This document shows positions 25,830-37,472 of a stretch of DNA of 64,000 nucleotides, piece after piece. This DNA comes from Acholeplasmataceae bacterium. Its GTDB lineage: Bacteria; Bacillota_I; Bacilli_A; Acholeplasmatales; Acholeplasmataceae. The notes beneath the pieces were generated by a model that was given only the letters and a program-made list of their open reading frames with translations, searched no databases and was not told where the DNA came from. Both the position numbers and the translations under genes were made by a program. Positions within the stretch are counted from its first letter, which is position 1. Each line of letters opens with the position of its first letter. The DNA lies in NCBI GenBank assembly GCA_021108415.1, contig JAIOQX010000002.1, positions 558,001 through 622,000 of the forward strand. The letters run 5' to 3'.

Positions 25830-28800
25830 TTAAAATTGGTAATCGTCTTCCTCTTCTTCAAATGAAGTATTAGAACGATCATATTCAAATGCTTTATCTC
25901 TTAGGATACCTGTACCAGCAGGAATTAATCCACCAATAATAACATTTTCTTTTAGGCCATGAAGCTCATCTGTTTTACCTCTAATTGCTGCATCAGTTAA
26001 GATTCTTGTTGTTTCTTGGAATGATGCTGCTGATAAGAATGAATCAGATCTCAAGGATGCTCTTGTAATACCTAATAAGATTGGACGACCTACTGCAGGA
26101 CGTTTAAATGCTGCAAAAGCTTTTCTGTTTTCACGTTTAAATGCTGCAACTGATACTTCAGTACCTGGTAGTAATTCTGTATCACCTTCAGTAACAACGC
26201 TAATTCTTCTAAGCATTTGTCTAATGATAATTTCAATGTGCTTATCACTAATTTCAACACCTTGTGCACGATATACTTTTTGAACTTCTTCTAAGATATA
26301 CATCTCAGCAGCTTCAGTAGATACAATACGCAACAATTCTTTAGGATTAATTGAGCCTAGTGTTAATCTTTGACCAGCTTTTACGCTAGCGCTCTTACGA
26401 ACTAAAGATTCAACATTTGGATCAATGGTATATTTGTATTCTTTGTTTTCAGCATCTGTAATGGTAATAATTGATGTACCACCACGTTGACGATCAACTG
26501 ATTTAACTTTTCCATCGACTTCACATAGTACAGCTTTCCCTTTAGGGTTTCTCGCTTCAAATAACTCTTGGATACGAGGAAGACCTTGGGTGATATCTGA
26601 TGCAGATGCCACACCACCAGTATGGAAGGTTCTCATGGTTAACTGAGTCCCTGGTTCACCAATTGATTGAGCAGCTACTACACCTACAGCTTCTCCAACT
26701 TCAACTCTTGTGTTAGTTGCTAGGTTTCTACCATAACATTTTGCACAAACGCCGTTATCAGAATTACATGTAAGATTTGATCTAATTTCGATTTCAGTCA
26801 AACCTGCTTGAATAATATCTGTACCAATTTCTTCGGTGATTAATTCATTTCTTTTAACTAAGACTTCTTTAGTCTTAGGATTTAATACATCTTTTGACGC
26901 AAAGCGGCCAACGATTCTATCATATAATGGCACGATTTCTTTTGTGTCATCCATAACAGATCTCATCACAACGCCACGTTCTGTACCACAATCTTCATCA
27001 ACGACGATGACATCTTGTGAAACGTCAACTAAACGACGAGTTAAGTAACCTGATTCTGCAGTCTTTAAGGCAGTATCAGTAGACCCTTTTCTAGCCCCAT
27101 GGGTAGAAATAAAGAATTCAGATACAGTTAAGCCTTCTCTAAATGATGCTTGTACTGGAACTTCAATGGTTTCACCCTTTGGATTATTCATCAGTCCACG
27201 CATACCAGCTAGTTGCGAGAAGTTTGATGCGTTACCACGGGCACCAGAGTCACTCATCATATAGATATTATTATCGCTGTCAAATTCAGCCATAAGTCCA
27301 ACTTGGATTTCATCACGTGCATCTTGCCATTGTTTAATAACTAGGTCACGACGTTCACGGTCTGTTAACATACCATCTTCATACCAATCATTGATTTGTT
27401 CAATCGCTTTATTAGTTTGATCGATACGTTCACCCTTCTTAGAATAAACATTAATATCTGCAAACGATACAGTAATACCTGCAATTGTAGAATATTTAAA
27501 TCCTAAATCCTTAAGTCTATCAAGCATCTTAGATGTTTCTGAGATTTGTAATTGCTTAAAGACTTGAGCAATAATTTGTGATAAGAATTTCTTCTTAAAT
27601 GGTCCTGGTACATATGCATCTAACATAAAGTCTTTTGGATTCATACCTTTAGCCATAAAATACTTGTCAGGTGTTTTTTGTTCTAAGTTTTCTAAAGTTG
27701 GTTCATTTAAATATGGGAACGTTGGAGGCAAAATTCTATTAAAGATTAATTTACCTAAAGTTGTTAATAAATATTTGTTTAATTGGTCTGCTGCAAATTT
27801 TTGATTAATTGATCTTGGATCAATCATAATTCTTGTATGAAGCCCAATTTCATCATGTTGATATGCAAGATATGCTTCATCAAAATCAAAGAAGAAATGA
27901 CCTTCATTACGATGTGTATGATGATGTTCCTCTAAGCGAATATCAGCACGATATCCTTTAAATTCACGTTCATATCTCTCTTCAATAGTTAAGTAGTAAT
28001 TACCTAATACCATATCTTGGGATGGCGTAACAACAGGCTTTCCGTCTTTTGGATTTAAGATGTTATTTGATGCTAGCATCAATAATCTTGCTTCCGCTTG
28101 TGCTTCATTAGATAGTGGCACATGGACAGCCATTTGGTCTCCGTCAAAGTCAGCGTTAAACGCAACTGTAACAAGTGGGTGTAAGCGAATTGCTTTACCG
28201 TCAATTAATTTAGGTTCAAATGCTTGAATACCAAGTCTATGAAGTGTAGGTGCACGGTTTAATAGAACTGGATGTTCTTTAACAACTTTTTCTAAAGCTG
28301 CCCATACATCATCATCCATACGATCGTATTTAGAGTTTGCGTTTTTCTTAGAGTTTTGATCATCGCCTTGCATTCTTTGCAATTCTCTTAATACAAATGG
28401 TTTAAATAAAGTGATTGCCATTTCTCTTGGAATACCACATTGATACATTTCTAAGTCTGGTCCAACAATAATAACTGAACGACCTGAATAGTCAACACGT
28501 TTTCCAAGTAGATTTTGTCTAAATCGACCTTGTTTACCACGTAGCATATCTGATAATGATTTTAAGTGTCTGTTTCTTTCTACTGCTGCTTTTTTACCGC
28601 GTTTAGCGTTATCAAATAAAGCATCAACAGCTTCTTGTAACATACGTTTTTCATTTTTAGTAATCAATCTTGGTGCCATTTGTTCTTTTTGTTTCTTTAA
28701 ACGATTATTTCTGTTTAGAATACGACGATATAAGTCGTTAAGGTCAGTTGTCGCGAAACGTCCACCATCAAGTGCAACCATTGGTCTTAAATCTGGTGGG

Positions 28801-30005
28801 ATGACTGGAATTACATCCATAACCATCCATTCTGGTTTGTTATCAGAATTGTTAAATGCTTCAACAACTTCTAAGCGTTTAATAATACGTTCTCTTTTTT
28901 GTTTAGACGCAGTTTTTAGTTTTCTTCTTAAAGATTTAACTTCTTTGTCTAAGTCTAATTCTTGTAATAACTTTTTAACAGCTTCAGCGCCAGTCAATGC
29001 TTGGAATTTTGAACCATATTGTTCAGTTAACATTGAATAGTCTTGTTCTGATAAGATTTGTTTTTTAGTTAATGGTGCACTGCCTGGATCTGTAACGATA
29101 TAAGATGCATGATAGACAACTTCTTCTAATGATTTAGCTTTTATACCTAAAAGGATTGCTAATCTTGAAGGTGAATTTTTTAAATACCAAGTATGAACAA
29201 CTGGTGCTTCTAATTCAATATGTCCCATACGTTCTCTACGTACTTTTGATTCAGTAATTTCAATACCACATTTTTGACAGATTTGTCCTTTGTTTCCGCT
29301 TTGTTTTTTACCACAAGCACATTGATAATCTCTTGTAGGTCCAAAGATTCTTTCGCAGAACAAGCCGCCTTCTTCAGGTTTAGATGTTCTATAGTTAATG
29401 GTTTCGTGTGTTTTAACTTCACCATAAGACCATTGTCTGATTTCATCTGGTGCTGCAATACGAATCTTTAAATGAGAAAATGTACGTGAACCATATCCTT
29501 TACGAACTGGTTTAACATGACGTGCGATACGTTCAGTTAAATCAACATCTAGTGCACTTTCAACATCTTCTAAGACTTCAGCATCTGCTTCTTCAACAAC
29601 ATCTTTAACACTTTCAGTATGTGTGTGTTCTTTTAATGCGTCAAATCCATATAATTCTAATGTTGTATTAATCTCTTGACGAAGAATTAAATCTTCTTCA
29701 AATAAATGATATAAGGTGTGACGATCAAAATCTAAAAATTGCTTTAAATCATAAACGCCTGCATCTTTTAATATAGAAACTGTTTCATCATTTAAATTAA
29801 GATTTTCTAATGGTCTAGGTAGCGAGTATTTACGTAATATAGATTTTGTTTCTTCATAGCTTTCACCAAGAAGCATTGATAATTCTTTTAATGTAAATGT
29901 ATTGAAATCTTCTAATTGATCGATACCAGCAAGTTTTAATGCAGTGAGAGCATCTTGAGACAGTTTTAAAGATTCAACGTGTAACGTTAGTTTTTCTTTT
30001 GCCAT
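25830..30005 (-). CDS. rpoC: RNA polymerase beta' subunit with N-terminal double alpha-CTD-like extension
   Basis: 1391 residues, about 190 longer than Bacillus RpoC. The conserved body begins near residue 175 ([20 protein letters not shown]) and has the N-terminal zinc site (CACGK...CQKC), the catalytic NADFDGDQM, the trigger loop region and the second zinc site ([11 protein letters not shown]). Residues 10-62 and 66-121 form two repeats with the pattern LxLSxxAxxxLKxAGIxxLxxF..., closely resembling the helix-hairpin-helix C-terminal domain of the alpha subunit. An acidic linker (126-158) joins them to the body. ATG 30005 shares a base with the rpoB TAA, with AAAGGAGGG 7-8 bases upstream, so the extension is translated; there is no internal Met near the canonical start. 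Confidence 0.95.
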   Translation of the reverse strand: MAKEKLTLHVESLKLSQDALTALKLAGIDQLEDFNTFTLKELSMLLGESYEETKSILRKYSLPRPLENLNLNDETVSILKDAGVYDLKQFLDFDRHTLYHLFEEDLILRQEINTTLELYGFDALKEHTHTESVKDVVEEADAEVLEDVESALDVDLTERIARHVKPVRKGYGSRTFSHLKIRIAAPDEIRQWSYGEVKTHETINYRTSKPEEGGLFCERIFGPTRDYQCACGKKQSGNKGQICQKCGIEITESKVRRERMGHIELEAPVVHTWYLKNSPSRLAILLGIKAKSLEEVVYHASYIVTDPGSAPLTKKQILSEQDYSMLTEQYGSKFQALTGAEAVKKLLQELDLDKEVKSLRRKLKTASKQKRERIIKRLEVVEAFNNSDNKPEWMVMDVIPVIPPDLRPMVALDGGRFATTDLNDLYRRILNRNNRLKKQKEQMAPRLITKNEKRMLQEAVDALFDNAKRGKKAAVERNRHLKSLSDMLRGKQGRFRQNLLGKRVDYSGRSVIIVGPDLEMYQCGIPREMAITLFKPFVLRELQRMQGDDQNSKKNANSKYDRMDDDVWAALEKVVKEHPVLLNRAPTLHRLGIQAFEPKLIDGKAIRLHPLVTVAFNADFDGDQMAVHVPLSNEAQAEARLLMLASNNILNPKDGKPVVTPSQDMVLGNYYLTIEERYEREFKGYRADIRLEEHHHTHRNEGHFFFDFDEAYLAYQHDEIGLHTRIMIDPRSINQKFAADQLNKYLLTTLGKLIFNRILPPTFPYLNEPTLENLEQKTPDKYFMAKGMNPKDFMLDAYVPGPFKKKFLSQIIAQVFKQLQISETSKMLDRLKDLGFKYSTIAGITVSFADINVYSKKGERIDQTNKAIEQINDWYEDGMLTDRERRDLVIKQWQDARDEIQVGLMAEFDSDNNIYMMSDSGARGNASNFSQLAGMRGLMNNPKGETIEVPVQASFREGLTVSEFFISTHGARKGSTDTALKTAESGYLTRRLVDVSQDVIVVDEDCGTERGVVMRSVMDDTKEIVPLYDRIVGRFASKDVLNPKTKEVLVKRNELITEEIGTDIIQAGLTEIEIRSNLTCNSDNGVCAKCYGRNLATNTRVEVGEAVGVVAAQSIGEPGTQLTMRTFHTGGVASASDITQGLPRIQELFEARNPKGKAVLCEVDGKVKSVDRQRGGTSIITITDAENKEYKYTIDPNVESLVRKSASVKAGQRLTLGSINPKELLRIVSTEAAEMYILEEVQKVYRAQGVEISDKHIEIIIRQMLRRISVVTEGDTELLPGTEVSVAAFKRENRKAFAAFKRPAVGRPILLGITRASLRSDSFLSAASFQETTRILTDAAIRGKTDELHGLKENVIIGGLIPAGTGILRDKAFEYDRSNTSFEEEEDDYQF

Positions 30006-33000
30006 TAGCGATACCCTCCTTTACTAAAGGTTGTTTTTGTATGATCAACTAGTGATTTAGTTGCTTCATTTTCTCCAGTTTCAGCATCAATAAGTTCAAC
30101 ATATAATCCTAATGATTGTAATTCTCTTGTTAATACTCTAAATGATTCTGGAATTGAAGCTTGTGGAATTGGTTTATCATGTGTGATTGAAGAGTAAACT
30201 TTATTTCTACCAATCATATCATCTGATTTAACGGTTAACATTTCTTGTAGAGTATGAGCTGCACCATAAGCATATAGTGCCCAAACTTCCATTTCACCGA
30301 AACGTTGTCCACCATTTTGAGCTTTACCACCCATTGGTTGTTGTGTAACTAGTGTATAAGGTCCAACTGATCTTGCATGAAGTTTATCATCAACCATGTG
30401 AGATAGTTTAATCATGTACATGACACCAACTGAAACTCTATTATCAAAGGCTTCACCTGTACGTCCATCATATAATTGAACTTTTCCATCTTCACCAAAT
30501 GCTGCAAGCATCTTTTGGTCAAGTTCGTAATTGTATTTTTCCATCTCATTCATTTGTTCAACTGGTTTTTTAGGTTTAATTGAATCTAGTGTTTTTTGTC
30601 TTGATTCTTTCATGATTGACTTTAAGTCTTCATCATTTAAACCATCAAATACTGGTGTTGCAATCTTGATGCCTAAGTTCTTAGCTGCAATTCCTAAATG
30701 GATTTCTAATACTTGTCCAATATTCATACGAGAAGGAACCCCTAGTGGATTAAGCATGATGTCTACTGGTGTACCATCAGCCATATGTGGCATATCTTCT
30801 CTTGGTAATATTCTAGAGATAACCCCTTTATTACCATGACGACCAGCCATTTTATCCCCTTCAGAGATCTTACGTTTTTTAGCTACATAAACTGTAATAG
30901 ATTCGTTTACTCCACTTGGAAGTACGTCTCCATTTTTCTTAGAGAAGTATTGGATAGATTGAACAATCCCTCCTCCACCATGTGGAACTCTTAGAGATGA
31001 ATCTCTATATTCTCTTGATTTTTCACCGATAACCGCATGAATTAACTTTTCTGATGGGCTTGGTTCAAATACACCTTTAGGTGTTATTTTACCAACTAAG
31101 ATGTCGCCTTCACTAACTTCACTACCCGCGATAACTATACCACGTTCATCTAAGTTTTTAAGTGCGTCATAACCAGCATTTGGAACTTCTCTGGTAATTT
31201 CTTCTCTACCATTTCCAGTTTTTAATTCTCTAGTTTCGATTTCATATTCATCAATATGTATAGATGTATAAACATCGTCTTTAACTAATTCTTCAGATAA
31301 AATAATCGCATCTTCATAGTTGTAACCTTCCCAAGTCATAAACGCAACAGTTACATTTCTACCTAGGGCAAGTTCACCTTTATCTGTTGAAGGACCATCT
31401 GCGATGATATCTCCAGCATTGACGAATTCTTGTTCCTTAACGATAGGTCTTTGAAGCACGTTAGTATCTTGGTTAGATCTAAAGAAGTTAATTAAATTAA
31501 ATGTTTTGCTATTTCCCATGCCATAATCTTTTAATGTTTTAGCAATTTGATATGTAAATTCTAAAGTTGGATCAAATAAGACATTGTTTCCAACCATAAC
31601 TTTATCATCTGGTTTTTGTGTAATGATGATTTTTGTACCATCTGCATAAGTAACAAAACCTGATACATCTGCTACAACTACTGAACCTGAATCTTTTGCT
31701 GCACGATATTCAATACCAGTTCCTACAATAGGAGAATCTGATTTTAATAGCGGTACTGCTTGTCTTTGCATGTTGGCACCCATAAGTGCTCTTGATGCAT
31801 CATCATGTTCCAAGAATGGAATGGTTGATGTCGCAACAGAAACAATTTGCTTAGGACTAACATCCATGTAAGTAACTTCATCAAGTTCAAACATCGACGT
31901 TTCACCACGATGACGACCAATGATTTTCTCTTCTATGATGACACCTTTTTCATCTAGGTGTGTAGCTGCTGAAGCGATAACTTCATGATACTCTTCATCT
32001 GCTGTTAAATAATGAATGTCTTCAGTTACTACTGGTTTTCCACTCTTACGATCAACTTTTAAATATGGTGTTTGAATAAATCCATATTGGTCAACTTTAC
32101 CATAAGTTGCAAGTGAAGAAATCAAACCAATTGAAGGACCTTCAGGTGTTTCAATTGGACAAATTCTACCATAGTGAGAGTTATGAACGTCACGGACTTC
32201 AACGCCAGCACGATCTCTTGCTAGACCACCTGTACCAAGTGCAGATACTCTTCTTTTTTGAGTAAGTTCTGCTAGTGGATTGATTTGATCCATGAATTGT
32301 GAAAGTTGTGAACTTCCAAAGAATGTTTTAATTGCACCAGCAAGTGGTGTCATATTAATAATATTAGAAGGTGTTGCATCAGCAAATGTTGTTGTTGACA
32401 TCTTGTCTTTAATATTCTTTTCTGCTCTTGCAAGTCCGATTCTAAATTGATTTTTTAACAATTCGCCAATTAATCTTAAACGACGATTTCCTAAATGGTC
32501 AATATCATCTGTGTTGCCTAGTCCATCGTATAAATTTAAATAATAACTCATAGATGCTACAACATCAGATAGTGTAATATGTTCTCTATCTTCTCTTTGA
32601 TCGTTACCAATTACTTTAACTGGATAGATACGATCTGTTTCTTTATCTTTAACAGTGACTTCAATCATTTCCACGATAACGCCACTACGTTCTAATTCTT
32701 TTTCATAAATATCTTTAACACCAAAGAAATATTTAATCACTTTTTCATCTAAAGACTGACGGTTTCTTCTTAAAATCACAAATACATCATCATTGATTTC
32801 AGTATTTTTAGCAACTAAGACTTCGCCAGTTCTTAAATTAATGATATTTTCTTTTGTATATAATTCGTCTCCACCATCTGGAAGATGAACCGCTAAGATT
32901 TCATTAGGCGTTTCATTTTGTAATGATTCTTCTTTAGAGATAACTTCGCTGCGAAGAATGTGGCGGTTTTCTCTTAAGATACTAATGATTTCTTCAGTAA

Positions 33001-33931
33001 TTTTTGTTTCTTTAGCGACTAAGACTTCACCCGTTTCTGGGTTAATGATATCTGTAGCTGTATATGTATTTAAAATACGTTGAAGTACGTCTAATTTTTT
33101 ATTAAATTTATAACGTCCAACAGCAGCTAAATCATAACGACGACGTTCAAATAAACGCATGCGAACAAATTCTCTTGCAGCATCTGCAGGAACTTTTTCA
33201 CCTTGTCTTAATTTAGAGTATAAATCAATGATGGCTTCATCACTGTTTTTTGTTTCATCTTTGTCAAAAGTAGCATCCATGAAAACAGATTTACCAAATA
33301 GTTCGTAAATCTCTTTCTTTGTAGAAAATCCTAATGCACGCATCATCGTGGTCATTGGAACTTTTTTTGAACGATCTAGCTTCGCATACATAATGTTTTT
33401 TGAACCTAGTTCATATTCTATCCAAGCACCTCTTGTTGGAATAACTTGTGCTGAATACTTCGTTTGATTTAATTTTTTGTCTAGCTCACTTGTAAAATAT
33501 GCACCTGATGAACGAATAATTTGTGATACAACTACACGTTCAGCTCCGTTAATGACAAAAGTCCCCGATGGTGTCATATAAGGGATTTCACACATAAGAA
33601 CTACGTTTTCACGAACTTCTCCGGTTATTGCATTTTCTAGTTTCACACGAGCAGAGAGTTGTTTCGCATAATTGACATCTCTAACTTTTGATTCTTGAAT
33701 ACCATATTTGGGTTCCGTTAAATAATGTTCCTCAAAATATAGTTTTAAATCGCCATTATGTCCTTCAATGGGCGAAATATCTTCTAACAGTTCTTTAATA
33801 CCCTCGTCAATAAACCATTTAAAAGCTTTGGTTTGAATTTCTATGAGGTCTGGTAAATCAATGTCATAGCGCATTTTAGAATAATTTCTGCGCTTAGCTT
33901 TTTCACCATATTTGACGTCGCGATATTCCAT
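30005..33931 (-). CDS. rpoB: RNA polymerase beta subunit
   Basis: 1308 residues from ATG 33931 (TAGGAG 8 bases upstream); the track's GTG 33940 lies nearer the ribosome site. Rif-cluster I ([16 protein letters not shown]), RHGNKGV and the C-terminal [18 protein letters not shown] are intact. Two features stand out. The residue equal to E. coli His526 is Gln (LTQKRR). And near residues 300-410 the segment [15 protein letters not shown]...ILRENR recurs as [15 protein letters not shown]...ILRRNR, where Bacillus has one copy. It has its own promoter and is coupled to rpoC by TAATG overlap. Confidence 0.97.
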   Translation of the reverse strand: MEYRDVKYGEKAKRRNYSKMRYDIDLPDLIEIQTKAFKWFIDEGIKELLEDISPIEGHNGDLKLYFEEHYLTEPKYGIQESKVRDVNYAKQLSARVKLENAITGEVRENVVLMCEIPYMTPSGTFVINGAERVVVSQIIRSSGAYFTSELDKKLNQTKYSAQVIPTRGAWIEYELGSKNIMYAKLDRSKKVPMTTMMRALGFSTKKEIYELFGKSVFMDATFDKDETKNSDEAIIDLYSKLRQGEKVPADAAREFVRMRLFERRRYDLAAVGRYKFNKKLDVLQRILNTYTATDIINPETGEVLVAKETKITEEIISILRENRHILRSEVISKEESLQNETPNEILAVHLPDGGDELYTKENIINLRTGEVLVAKNTEINDDVFVILRRNRQSLDEKVIKYFFGVKDIYEKELERSGVIVEMIEVTVKDKETDRIYPVKVIGNDQREDREHITLSDVVASMSYYLNLYDGLGNTDDIDHLGNRRLRLIGELLKNQFRIGLARAEKNIKDKMSTTTFADATPSNIINMTPLAGAIKTFFGSSQLSQFMDQINPLAELTQKRRVSALGTGGLARDRAGVEVRDVHNSHYGRICPIETPEGPSIGLISSLATYGKVDQYGFIQTPYLKVDRKSGKPVVTEDIHYLTADEEYHEVIASAATHLDEKGVIIEEKIIGRHRGETSMFELDEVTYMDVSPKQIVSVATSTIPFLEHDDASRALMGANMQRQAVPLLKSDSPIVGTGIEYRAAKDSGSVVVADVSGFVTYADGTKIIITQKPDDKVMVGNNVLFDPTLEFTYQIAKTLKDYGMGNSKTFNLINFFRSNQDTNVLQRPIVKEQEFVNAGDIIADGPSTDKGELALGRNVTVAFMTWEGYNYEDAIILSEELVKDDVYTSIHIDEYEIETRELKTGNGREEITREVPNAGYDALKNLDERGIVIAGSEVSEGDILVGKITPKGVFEPSPSEKLIHAVIGEKSREYRDSSLRVPHGGGGIVQSIQYFSKKNGDVLPSGVNESITVYVAKKRKISEGDKMAGRHGNKGVISRILPREDMPHMADGTPVDIMLNPLGVPSRMNIGQVLEIHLGIAAKNLGIKIATPVFDGLNDEDLKSIMKESRQKTLDSIKPKKPVEQMNEMEKYNYELDQKMLAAFGEDGKVQLYDGRTGEAFDNRVSVGVMYMIKLSHMVDDKLHARSVGPYTLVTQQPMGGKAQNGGQRFGEMEVWALYAYGAAHTLQEMLTVKSDDMIGRNKVYSSITHDKPIPQASIPESFRVLTRELQSLGLYVELIDAETGENEATKSLVDHTKTTFSKGGYR

Positions 33932-34011
33932 ATTCCACACTCCTATCGTATTTGGAAATTACGTATTTTTAATGTTTTTTTCAATAAAAAAACAATATTA
34001 TGCATTTAAAT

Positions 34012-34040
34012 ATATTATCATATATTTTGTAAATAGTCAA
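34012..34040 (-). promoter_or_regulatory. promoter of rpoB-rpoC
   Basis: TTGACT, 17 bases, TAATAT on the minus strand in the ybxB-rpoB gap, leaving a leader of about 75 bases. Confidence 0.75.
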
Positions 34041-34046
34041 TGAATA

Positions 34047-34643
34047 TTAGCCTTTTTTAGCTAAAAGAATCCAATATCCCTTTTCTTTAGCAACAATAAC
34101 ACAATTAGAGAATAATTGCTCTAATTTGGCATATGTCGATGGTGCTCCTTGTTTCTTTTGAATGACACAATAGAAACTTCCACCAGAAAGTAGGTGTTCA
34201 TAGCTTTGTTCATACAATTTGAACACAACTTCTTTACCTGCTCTAATAGGTGGATTTGATATAATTAAGTCAACTTGTTCAGTTACTTGATCAAATAAAT
34301 AACTTTTGCTAATAGTCGTGTTATTTATTTGATTGAGTTTGCTGTTTTTCATCGCAAGTTCAACTGCTCTTTGATTAATGTCATACATAAAAACATGCAC
34401 ATCTGGATATCGTTTTGCTAGATATATTCCTATAGGTCCATATCCACATCCCATATCAATGATAGTTTTAGTATCTAATCCGACATCAATATGTTTAAGT
34501 AGTTGTCTTGTCCCAAAATCAAGATTTTCCTTACTAAAGACCCCACGGTCTGTAAAGAATTCAAAGCGGGTTTCATTAATGATAATCTCTTTTTTTCTGA
34601 TGTCGTGATTTAAGTTTTTATCTTCTTGAAAATAGTGACTCAT
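34047..34643 (-). CDS. RsmC/YbxB-type methyltransferase
   Basis: 198 residues from ATG 34643 (GGGGGA close upstream; the track start runs into the hairpin before it). Rossmann methyltransferase with IDMGCGYGPIG for AdoMet and SNPPIRAGK, the N6-adenine/N2-guanine type motif. Size and position between rplL and rpoB match Bacillus ybxB, a presumed 16S rRNA guanine methyltransferase. Target not proven. A terminator-like hairpin precedes it, so it probably receives read-through transcription. Confidence 0.87.
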   Translation of the reverse strand: MSHYFQEDKNLNHDIRKKEIIINETRFEFFTDRGVFSKENLDFGTRQLLKHIDVGLDTKTIIDMGCGYGPIGIYLAKRYPDVHVFMYDINQRAVELAMKNSKLNQINNTTISKSYLFDQVTEQVDLIISNPPIRAGKEVVFKLYEQSYEHLLSGGSFYCVIQKKQGAPSTYAKLEQLFSNCVIVAKEKGYWILLAKKG

Positions 34644-34660
34644 AGGTCCCCCTTTGACAG

Positions 34661-34689
34661 CGAAAAAACCCGAGATCATATCTCAGGTT
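34661..34689 (-). terminator. terminator/attenuator between rplL and ybxB
   Basis: CCTGAGAT / ATCTCGGG with a 3-base loop and TTTTTT on the minus strand. Lying inside the L10-L12-ybxB-rpoBC cluster, it could attenuate downstream transcription as happens between rplL and rpoB elsewhere. Confidence 0.8.
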
Positions 34690-34711
34690 AAATCTTCACT
34701 TGTCTTAATAA

Positions 34712-35080
34712 TTATTTAACTTCAACAGTTGCGCCTGCTTCTTCTAATTTAGCTTTCAAAGCGTCTGCGTCTTCTTTCTTAATCTTTTCTTTGATAACTG
34801 CATCTGCAGTTTCAGTTAATTTCTTAGCATCTGCTAATCCAAGACCAGTAACTTCACGTACGATCTTAATAACTGCGATCTTAGTTGATCCGAAATTTTT
34901 AAGAATTACATCAAATTCAGTTTGTTCTTCTTCTGCTGCTGCAGCTGCTGCTGCTGGTGCTGCTACCGCTGTTGGGTCGATACCGAATTCTTCTTTTAAA
35001 CCATCTACTAATTCTTTAATTTCTAATAAAGTCATTTCTTTTAAAGCTTCAATAAAAGCTTGTTTTGTTAATTTAGCCAT
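34712..35080 (-). CDS. rplL: ribosomal protein bL12 (L7/L12)
   Basis: 122 residues: N-terminal dimerisation domain, Ala-rich hinge ([16 protein letters not shown]), and the C-terminal factor-binding domain with [20 protein letters not shown]. Multiple copies form the ribosomal stalk that recruits EF-Tu and EF-G. Follows rplJ with a GGAGG site. Confidence 0.97.
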   Translation of the reverse strand: MAKLTKQAFIEALKEMTLLEIKELVDGLKEEFGIDPTAVAAPAAAAAAAEEEQTEFDVILKNFGSTKIAVIKIVREVTGLGLADAKKLTETADAVIKEKIKKEDADALKAKLEEAGATVEVK

Positions 35081-35104
35081 TTTTATATTCCTCCTAATTG
35101 TTTA

Positions 35105-35590
35105 TTATTGTTCACTAATCATGTTAAGTCCAACTGCTAATTCTTTGATTGGAGTCAACAAACCAACTGCTAACATTGTTAACATCGTTTCTCTTGATGG
35201 CAATGTAGCTAATTCATTAAGCATGTTAAGGTCTGCTATTTTACCTTCTACGATACCCGCAGCGATTGTTACGACTTTGTTATCTTTAGCAAAATCATAG
35301 ACTATCTTAGCAGGGGCAACAACATCATCATAACTGATTGCTAGAGCTTTAGCGCCTACAAATGTATCAGCTAAACCTTCATATCCAGCAGCAACCGATG
35401 CTCTTCTGGTGATATTGTTCTTGTAAACAGTAATTTCACAGTTCGCTTCTCTTAACTGGCTACGTAACTTTGTGAATTGTTCCACAGTTAGGCCAGGATA
35501 ATCGAAGGCAACAACTGTTGTCGCACGACCAAGTTTATCACTTAATTCGCGTACAGCTTCTGCTTTACGTTCAATACTTGCTTTTTGCAT
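35105..35590 (-). CDS. rplJ: ribosomal protein uL10
   Basis: 161 residues from ATG 35590 with AAAGGAGG upstream; the track ORF extends into the leader without reason. KAEAVRELSDKL, ATTVVAFDYPGLTVEQ and YKNNITRRA are typical. Anchors bL12 to the ribosome and, in other Firmicutes, binds its own leader. First gene of rplJ-rplL. Confidence 0.96.
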   Translation of the reverse strand: MQKASIERKAEAVRELSDKLGRATTVVAFDYPGLTVEQFTKLRSQLREANCEITVYKNNITRRASVAAGYEGLADTFVGAKALAISYDDVVAPAKIVYDFAKDNKVVTIAAGIVEGKIADLNMLNELATLPSRETMLTMLAVGLLTPIKELAVGLNMISEQ

Positions 35591-35605
35591 AAAATGCCTC
35601 CTTTG

Positions 35606-35706
35606 TAAAATAAAATCTCTCTTATGCCGAAAGACAAAAGAGAGAGAAATTTTATTTTCTATCACCTCGGTAGGAAATTAAGTCTTTTGACACCTACTGT
35701 CTTTGG
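35606..35706 (-). ncRNA. L10 leader (autoregulatory r-protein RNA)
   Basis: The leader ahead of rplJ shows the familiar L10-leader elements in order on the minus strand: GACAGTAGGTG, CTTAATTTCCTACCGAGG, GTGATAG and then a stem AAAATTTCTCTCT.../AAGAGAGATTTTATTTT that looks like a terminator with an imperfect tract. PyrG-type or T-box features are absent. In Bacillus this RNA binds L10(L12)4 and attenuates rplJL. The match is from memory of the Rfam motif, so a covariance model search should be run. Confidence 0.85.
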
Positions 35707-35727
35707 TATAATTTTAAATATTTTTGT

Positions 35728-36420
35728 TTATTTTTTAAGTGAATCTTGTGATACTTTAATGCCAGGTGCCATTGATGAAGTAATTGTTATATTCTTCATA
35801 TAAACGCCTTTAACTGTTGTTGGTTTTAATCTTGCTAACACGTTATAAAGTGTTTGGAAATTCTCAACCAATTTTGCGCTATCAAATGATATACGGCCAA
35901 TTGGTGCATGAATGTTTCCGACTTTATCTGTACGATATTCGATTTTACCATTTTTAATTTCGTTAACTGCTTTAGTTACGTCCATTGTCACAGTTCCTGT
36001 TTTAGGGTTTGGCATTAAGCCTTTTGGTCCTAAAACACGACCAAGTTTTCCTAATTGAGCCATCATATCTGGGGTTGCTACCATGACATCAAAGTCAAAC
36101 CAGCCTCCAGCTATTTTTTGGATTAAGTCAGTATCACCGACAAAATCTGCACCAGCTGCTTCAGCTTCTTTAGCTTTTTCACCTTGTGCGATAACTACAA
36201 CTTTGGAAACTTTACCTGTACCATGTGGTAAAACGATAGCGCCTCTTAAGTTTTGTTCTGCTTTTCTTGGATCAAGATTCAAGCGGAATGCTGCTTCTAC
36301 AGTAGCATCGAACTTAACAAATGAGGTTTTTTTGACTAATTCAACAGCTTCGTCGATCGCATACTTATTTTCTTTATCAATAAGTTTTGCTGCGTCAAGG
36401 TATTTCTTTCCTCTTTTCAT
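35728..36420 (-). CDS. rplA: ribosomal protein uL1
   Basis: 230 residues from ATG 36420 with TAGGAGG upstream. [15 protein letters not shown] at the start, [13 protein letters not shown] and [18 protein letters not shown] in the body are diagnostic. Forms the mobile L1 stalk. Its leader carries a hairpin like the uL1 binding site of 23S rRNA, implying self-regulation. Confidence 0.97.
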   Translation of the reverse strand: MKRGKKYLDAAKLIDKENKYAIDEAVELVKKTSFVKFDATVEAAFRLNLDPRKAEQNLRGAIVLPHGTGKVSKVVVIAQGEKAKEAEAAGADFVGDTDLIQKIAGGWFDFDVMVATPDMMAQLGKLGRVLGPKGLMPNPKTGTVTMDVTKAVNEIKNGKIEYRTDKVGNIHAPIGRISFDSAKLVENFQTLYNVLARLKPTTVKGVYMKNITITSSMAPGIKVSQDSLKK

Positions 36421-36436
36421 ATTCTTCCTCCTAAAA

Positions 36437-36463
36437 TGTGGTCTAGCGGGATATCCTCCCACA
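36437..36463 (-). promoter_or_regulatory. candidate uL1-binding hairpin between rplK and rplA
   Basis: On the minus strand TGTGGGAGGATATCCCG continues into CTAGACCACA: an outer TGTGG/CCACA stem, an inner GGGA/TCCC stem and an asymmetric internal loop. That layout resembles L1 mRNA mimic sites. A second stem, TTTAGAT/ATCTAAA, precedes it. Both lie between the two genes. Confidence 0.6.
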
Positions 36464-36491
36464 ATTTAGATAGCTAATCATCTAAATTATT

Positions 36492-36917
36492 TTACTTCTT
36501 TACTTCGATACCCATATTGCGTGCAGTTCCTTCAATGATTTTCATTGCTGCTTCTACTGTGTACGCATTTAAGTCAGGCATTTTTCTTTCTGCAATTTCT
36601 TTGACTTGAGCTTTAGTAATTGTTGCAACTTTAACCTTCAGTGAATCTCCTGAACCGGATTTAACATTTGCAGCTTTCTTTAATAAGTCACTTGCAGGTG
36701 GCGTTTTTGTTACAAATGTGAATGTACGGTCATCATATACCGAGATCACAACTGGAACAACAAAGCCCATTTGATCTTTGGTTGCTTCGTTAAATTGTGA
36801 ACAAAATGCTGGAATGTTAACTTGAGCTTGACCAAGAGCTGGACCTACTGGTGGAGCTGGGTTTGCTTTTCCTGCTGGAATTTGTAATTTAACTATTTTT
36901 ACAACTTTTTTTGCCAT
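36492..36917 (-). CDS. rplK: ribosomal protein uL11
   Basis: 141 residues, standard length, from ATG 36917 (GGAGG 9 bases upstream; the track's TTG start is not needed). [21 protein letters not shown], then [13 protein letters not shown] and the C-terminal rRNA-binding [14 protein letters not shown]. Forms the GTPase-associated centre. First gene of rplK-rplA. Confidence 0.97.
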   Translation of the reverse strand: MAKKVVKIVKLQIPAGKANPAPPVGPALGQAQVNIPAFCSQFNEATKDQMGFVVPVVISVYDDRTFTFVTKTPPASDLLKKAANVKSGSGDSLKVKVATITKAQVKEIAERKMPDLNAYTVEAAMKIIEGTARNMGIEVKK

Positions 36918-36996
36918 GAGACACAACCTCCTTCTTTACATAAGTATGTGGTATGAATTTAATCTTCCACTATGGTGTGTTTTCACACGCGATATA

Positions 36997-37024
36997 ATTA
37001 TATCATAAGATAAACAAAAGTCAA
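36997..37024 (-). promoter_or_regulatory. promoter of rplK-rplA
   Basis: TTGACT, 16 bases, TATAAT on the minus strand. A small hairpin GTGTG-AAAA-CACAC sits at the start of the leader. Confidence 0.75.
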
Positions 37025-37040
37025 CCAAAACCGGCTTTAA

Positions 37041-37397
37041 TTATCTTATTTTAGACCCAAATGGAAATAGAGCTAGTTTTGCAAGCTTAGCCCATTGTAT
37101 TGCAAAAGGTATTCCTATGATTGATATCGTGAAAAATAATGCAATCCCTAAATATGCAAGTGCCATTTCCCAACCAACAAAAATAACCCATAAAATATTT
37201 GCAATTGGATGTTTATCAACATTTAATCTTACATCTTTACCAAAAGGTGTTAAGACTAACTCTGCAAATTTAAAACATTGCGTACCTAGTGGGATACCAA
37301 TGATGGTTAATGATAATAAAAGACCTAAAATAACCCATAAGATAGATGCTATAAATCCGCCAAATATAAACCAGATGATATTTCCTAAAAATCTCAT
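37041..37397 (-). CDS. YccF-family inner-membrane protein
   Basis: 118 residues, two related halves, each with a hydrophobic segment ending in a SLTIIGIPLG / TISIIGIPFA motif followed by F(A)KLA..PFGK. This repeat is the hallmark of YccF (DUF307). Function unknown. GAGAGGGG precedes ATG 37397. It sits, with frnE, between nusG and rplK, where Bacillus has no such genes. Confidence 0.85.
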   Translation of the reverse strand: MRFLGNIIWFIFGGFIASILWVILGLLLSLTIIGIPLGTQCFKFAELVLTPFGKDVRLNVDKHPIANILWVIFVGWEMALAYLGIALFFTISIIGIPFAIQWAKLAKLALFPFGSKIR

Positions 37398-37472
37398 ATA
37401 TGTCCCCTCTCTTTATATCTTGATTATAACATAAAACAAACATCAAAAGAGGTAGTATACATATTTAAAAAA

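Noticed and set aside
25830-30005. A later start for rpoC at the canonical N-terminus
   Set aside because: No Met, or start codon with a ribosome site, exists near residue 170-178.
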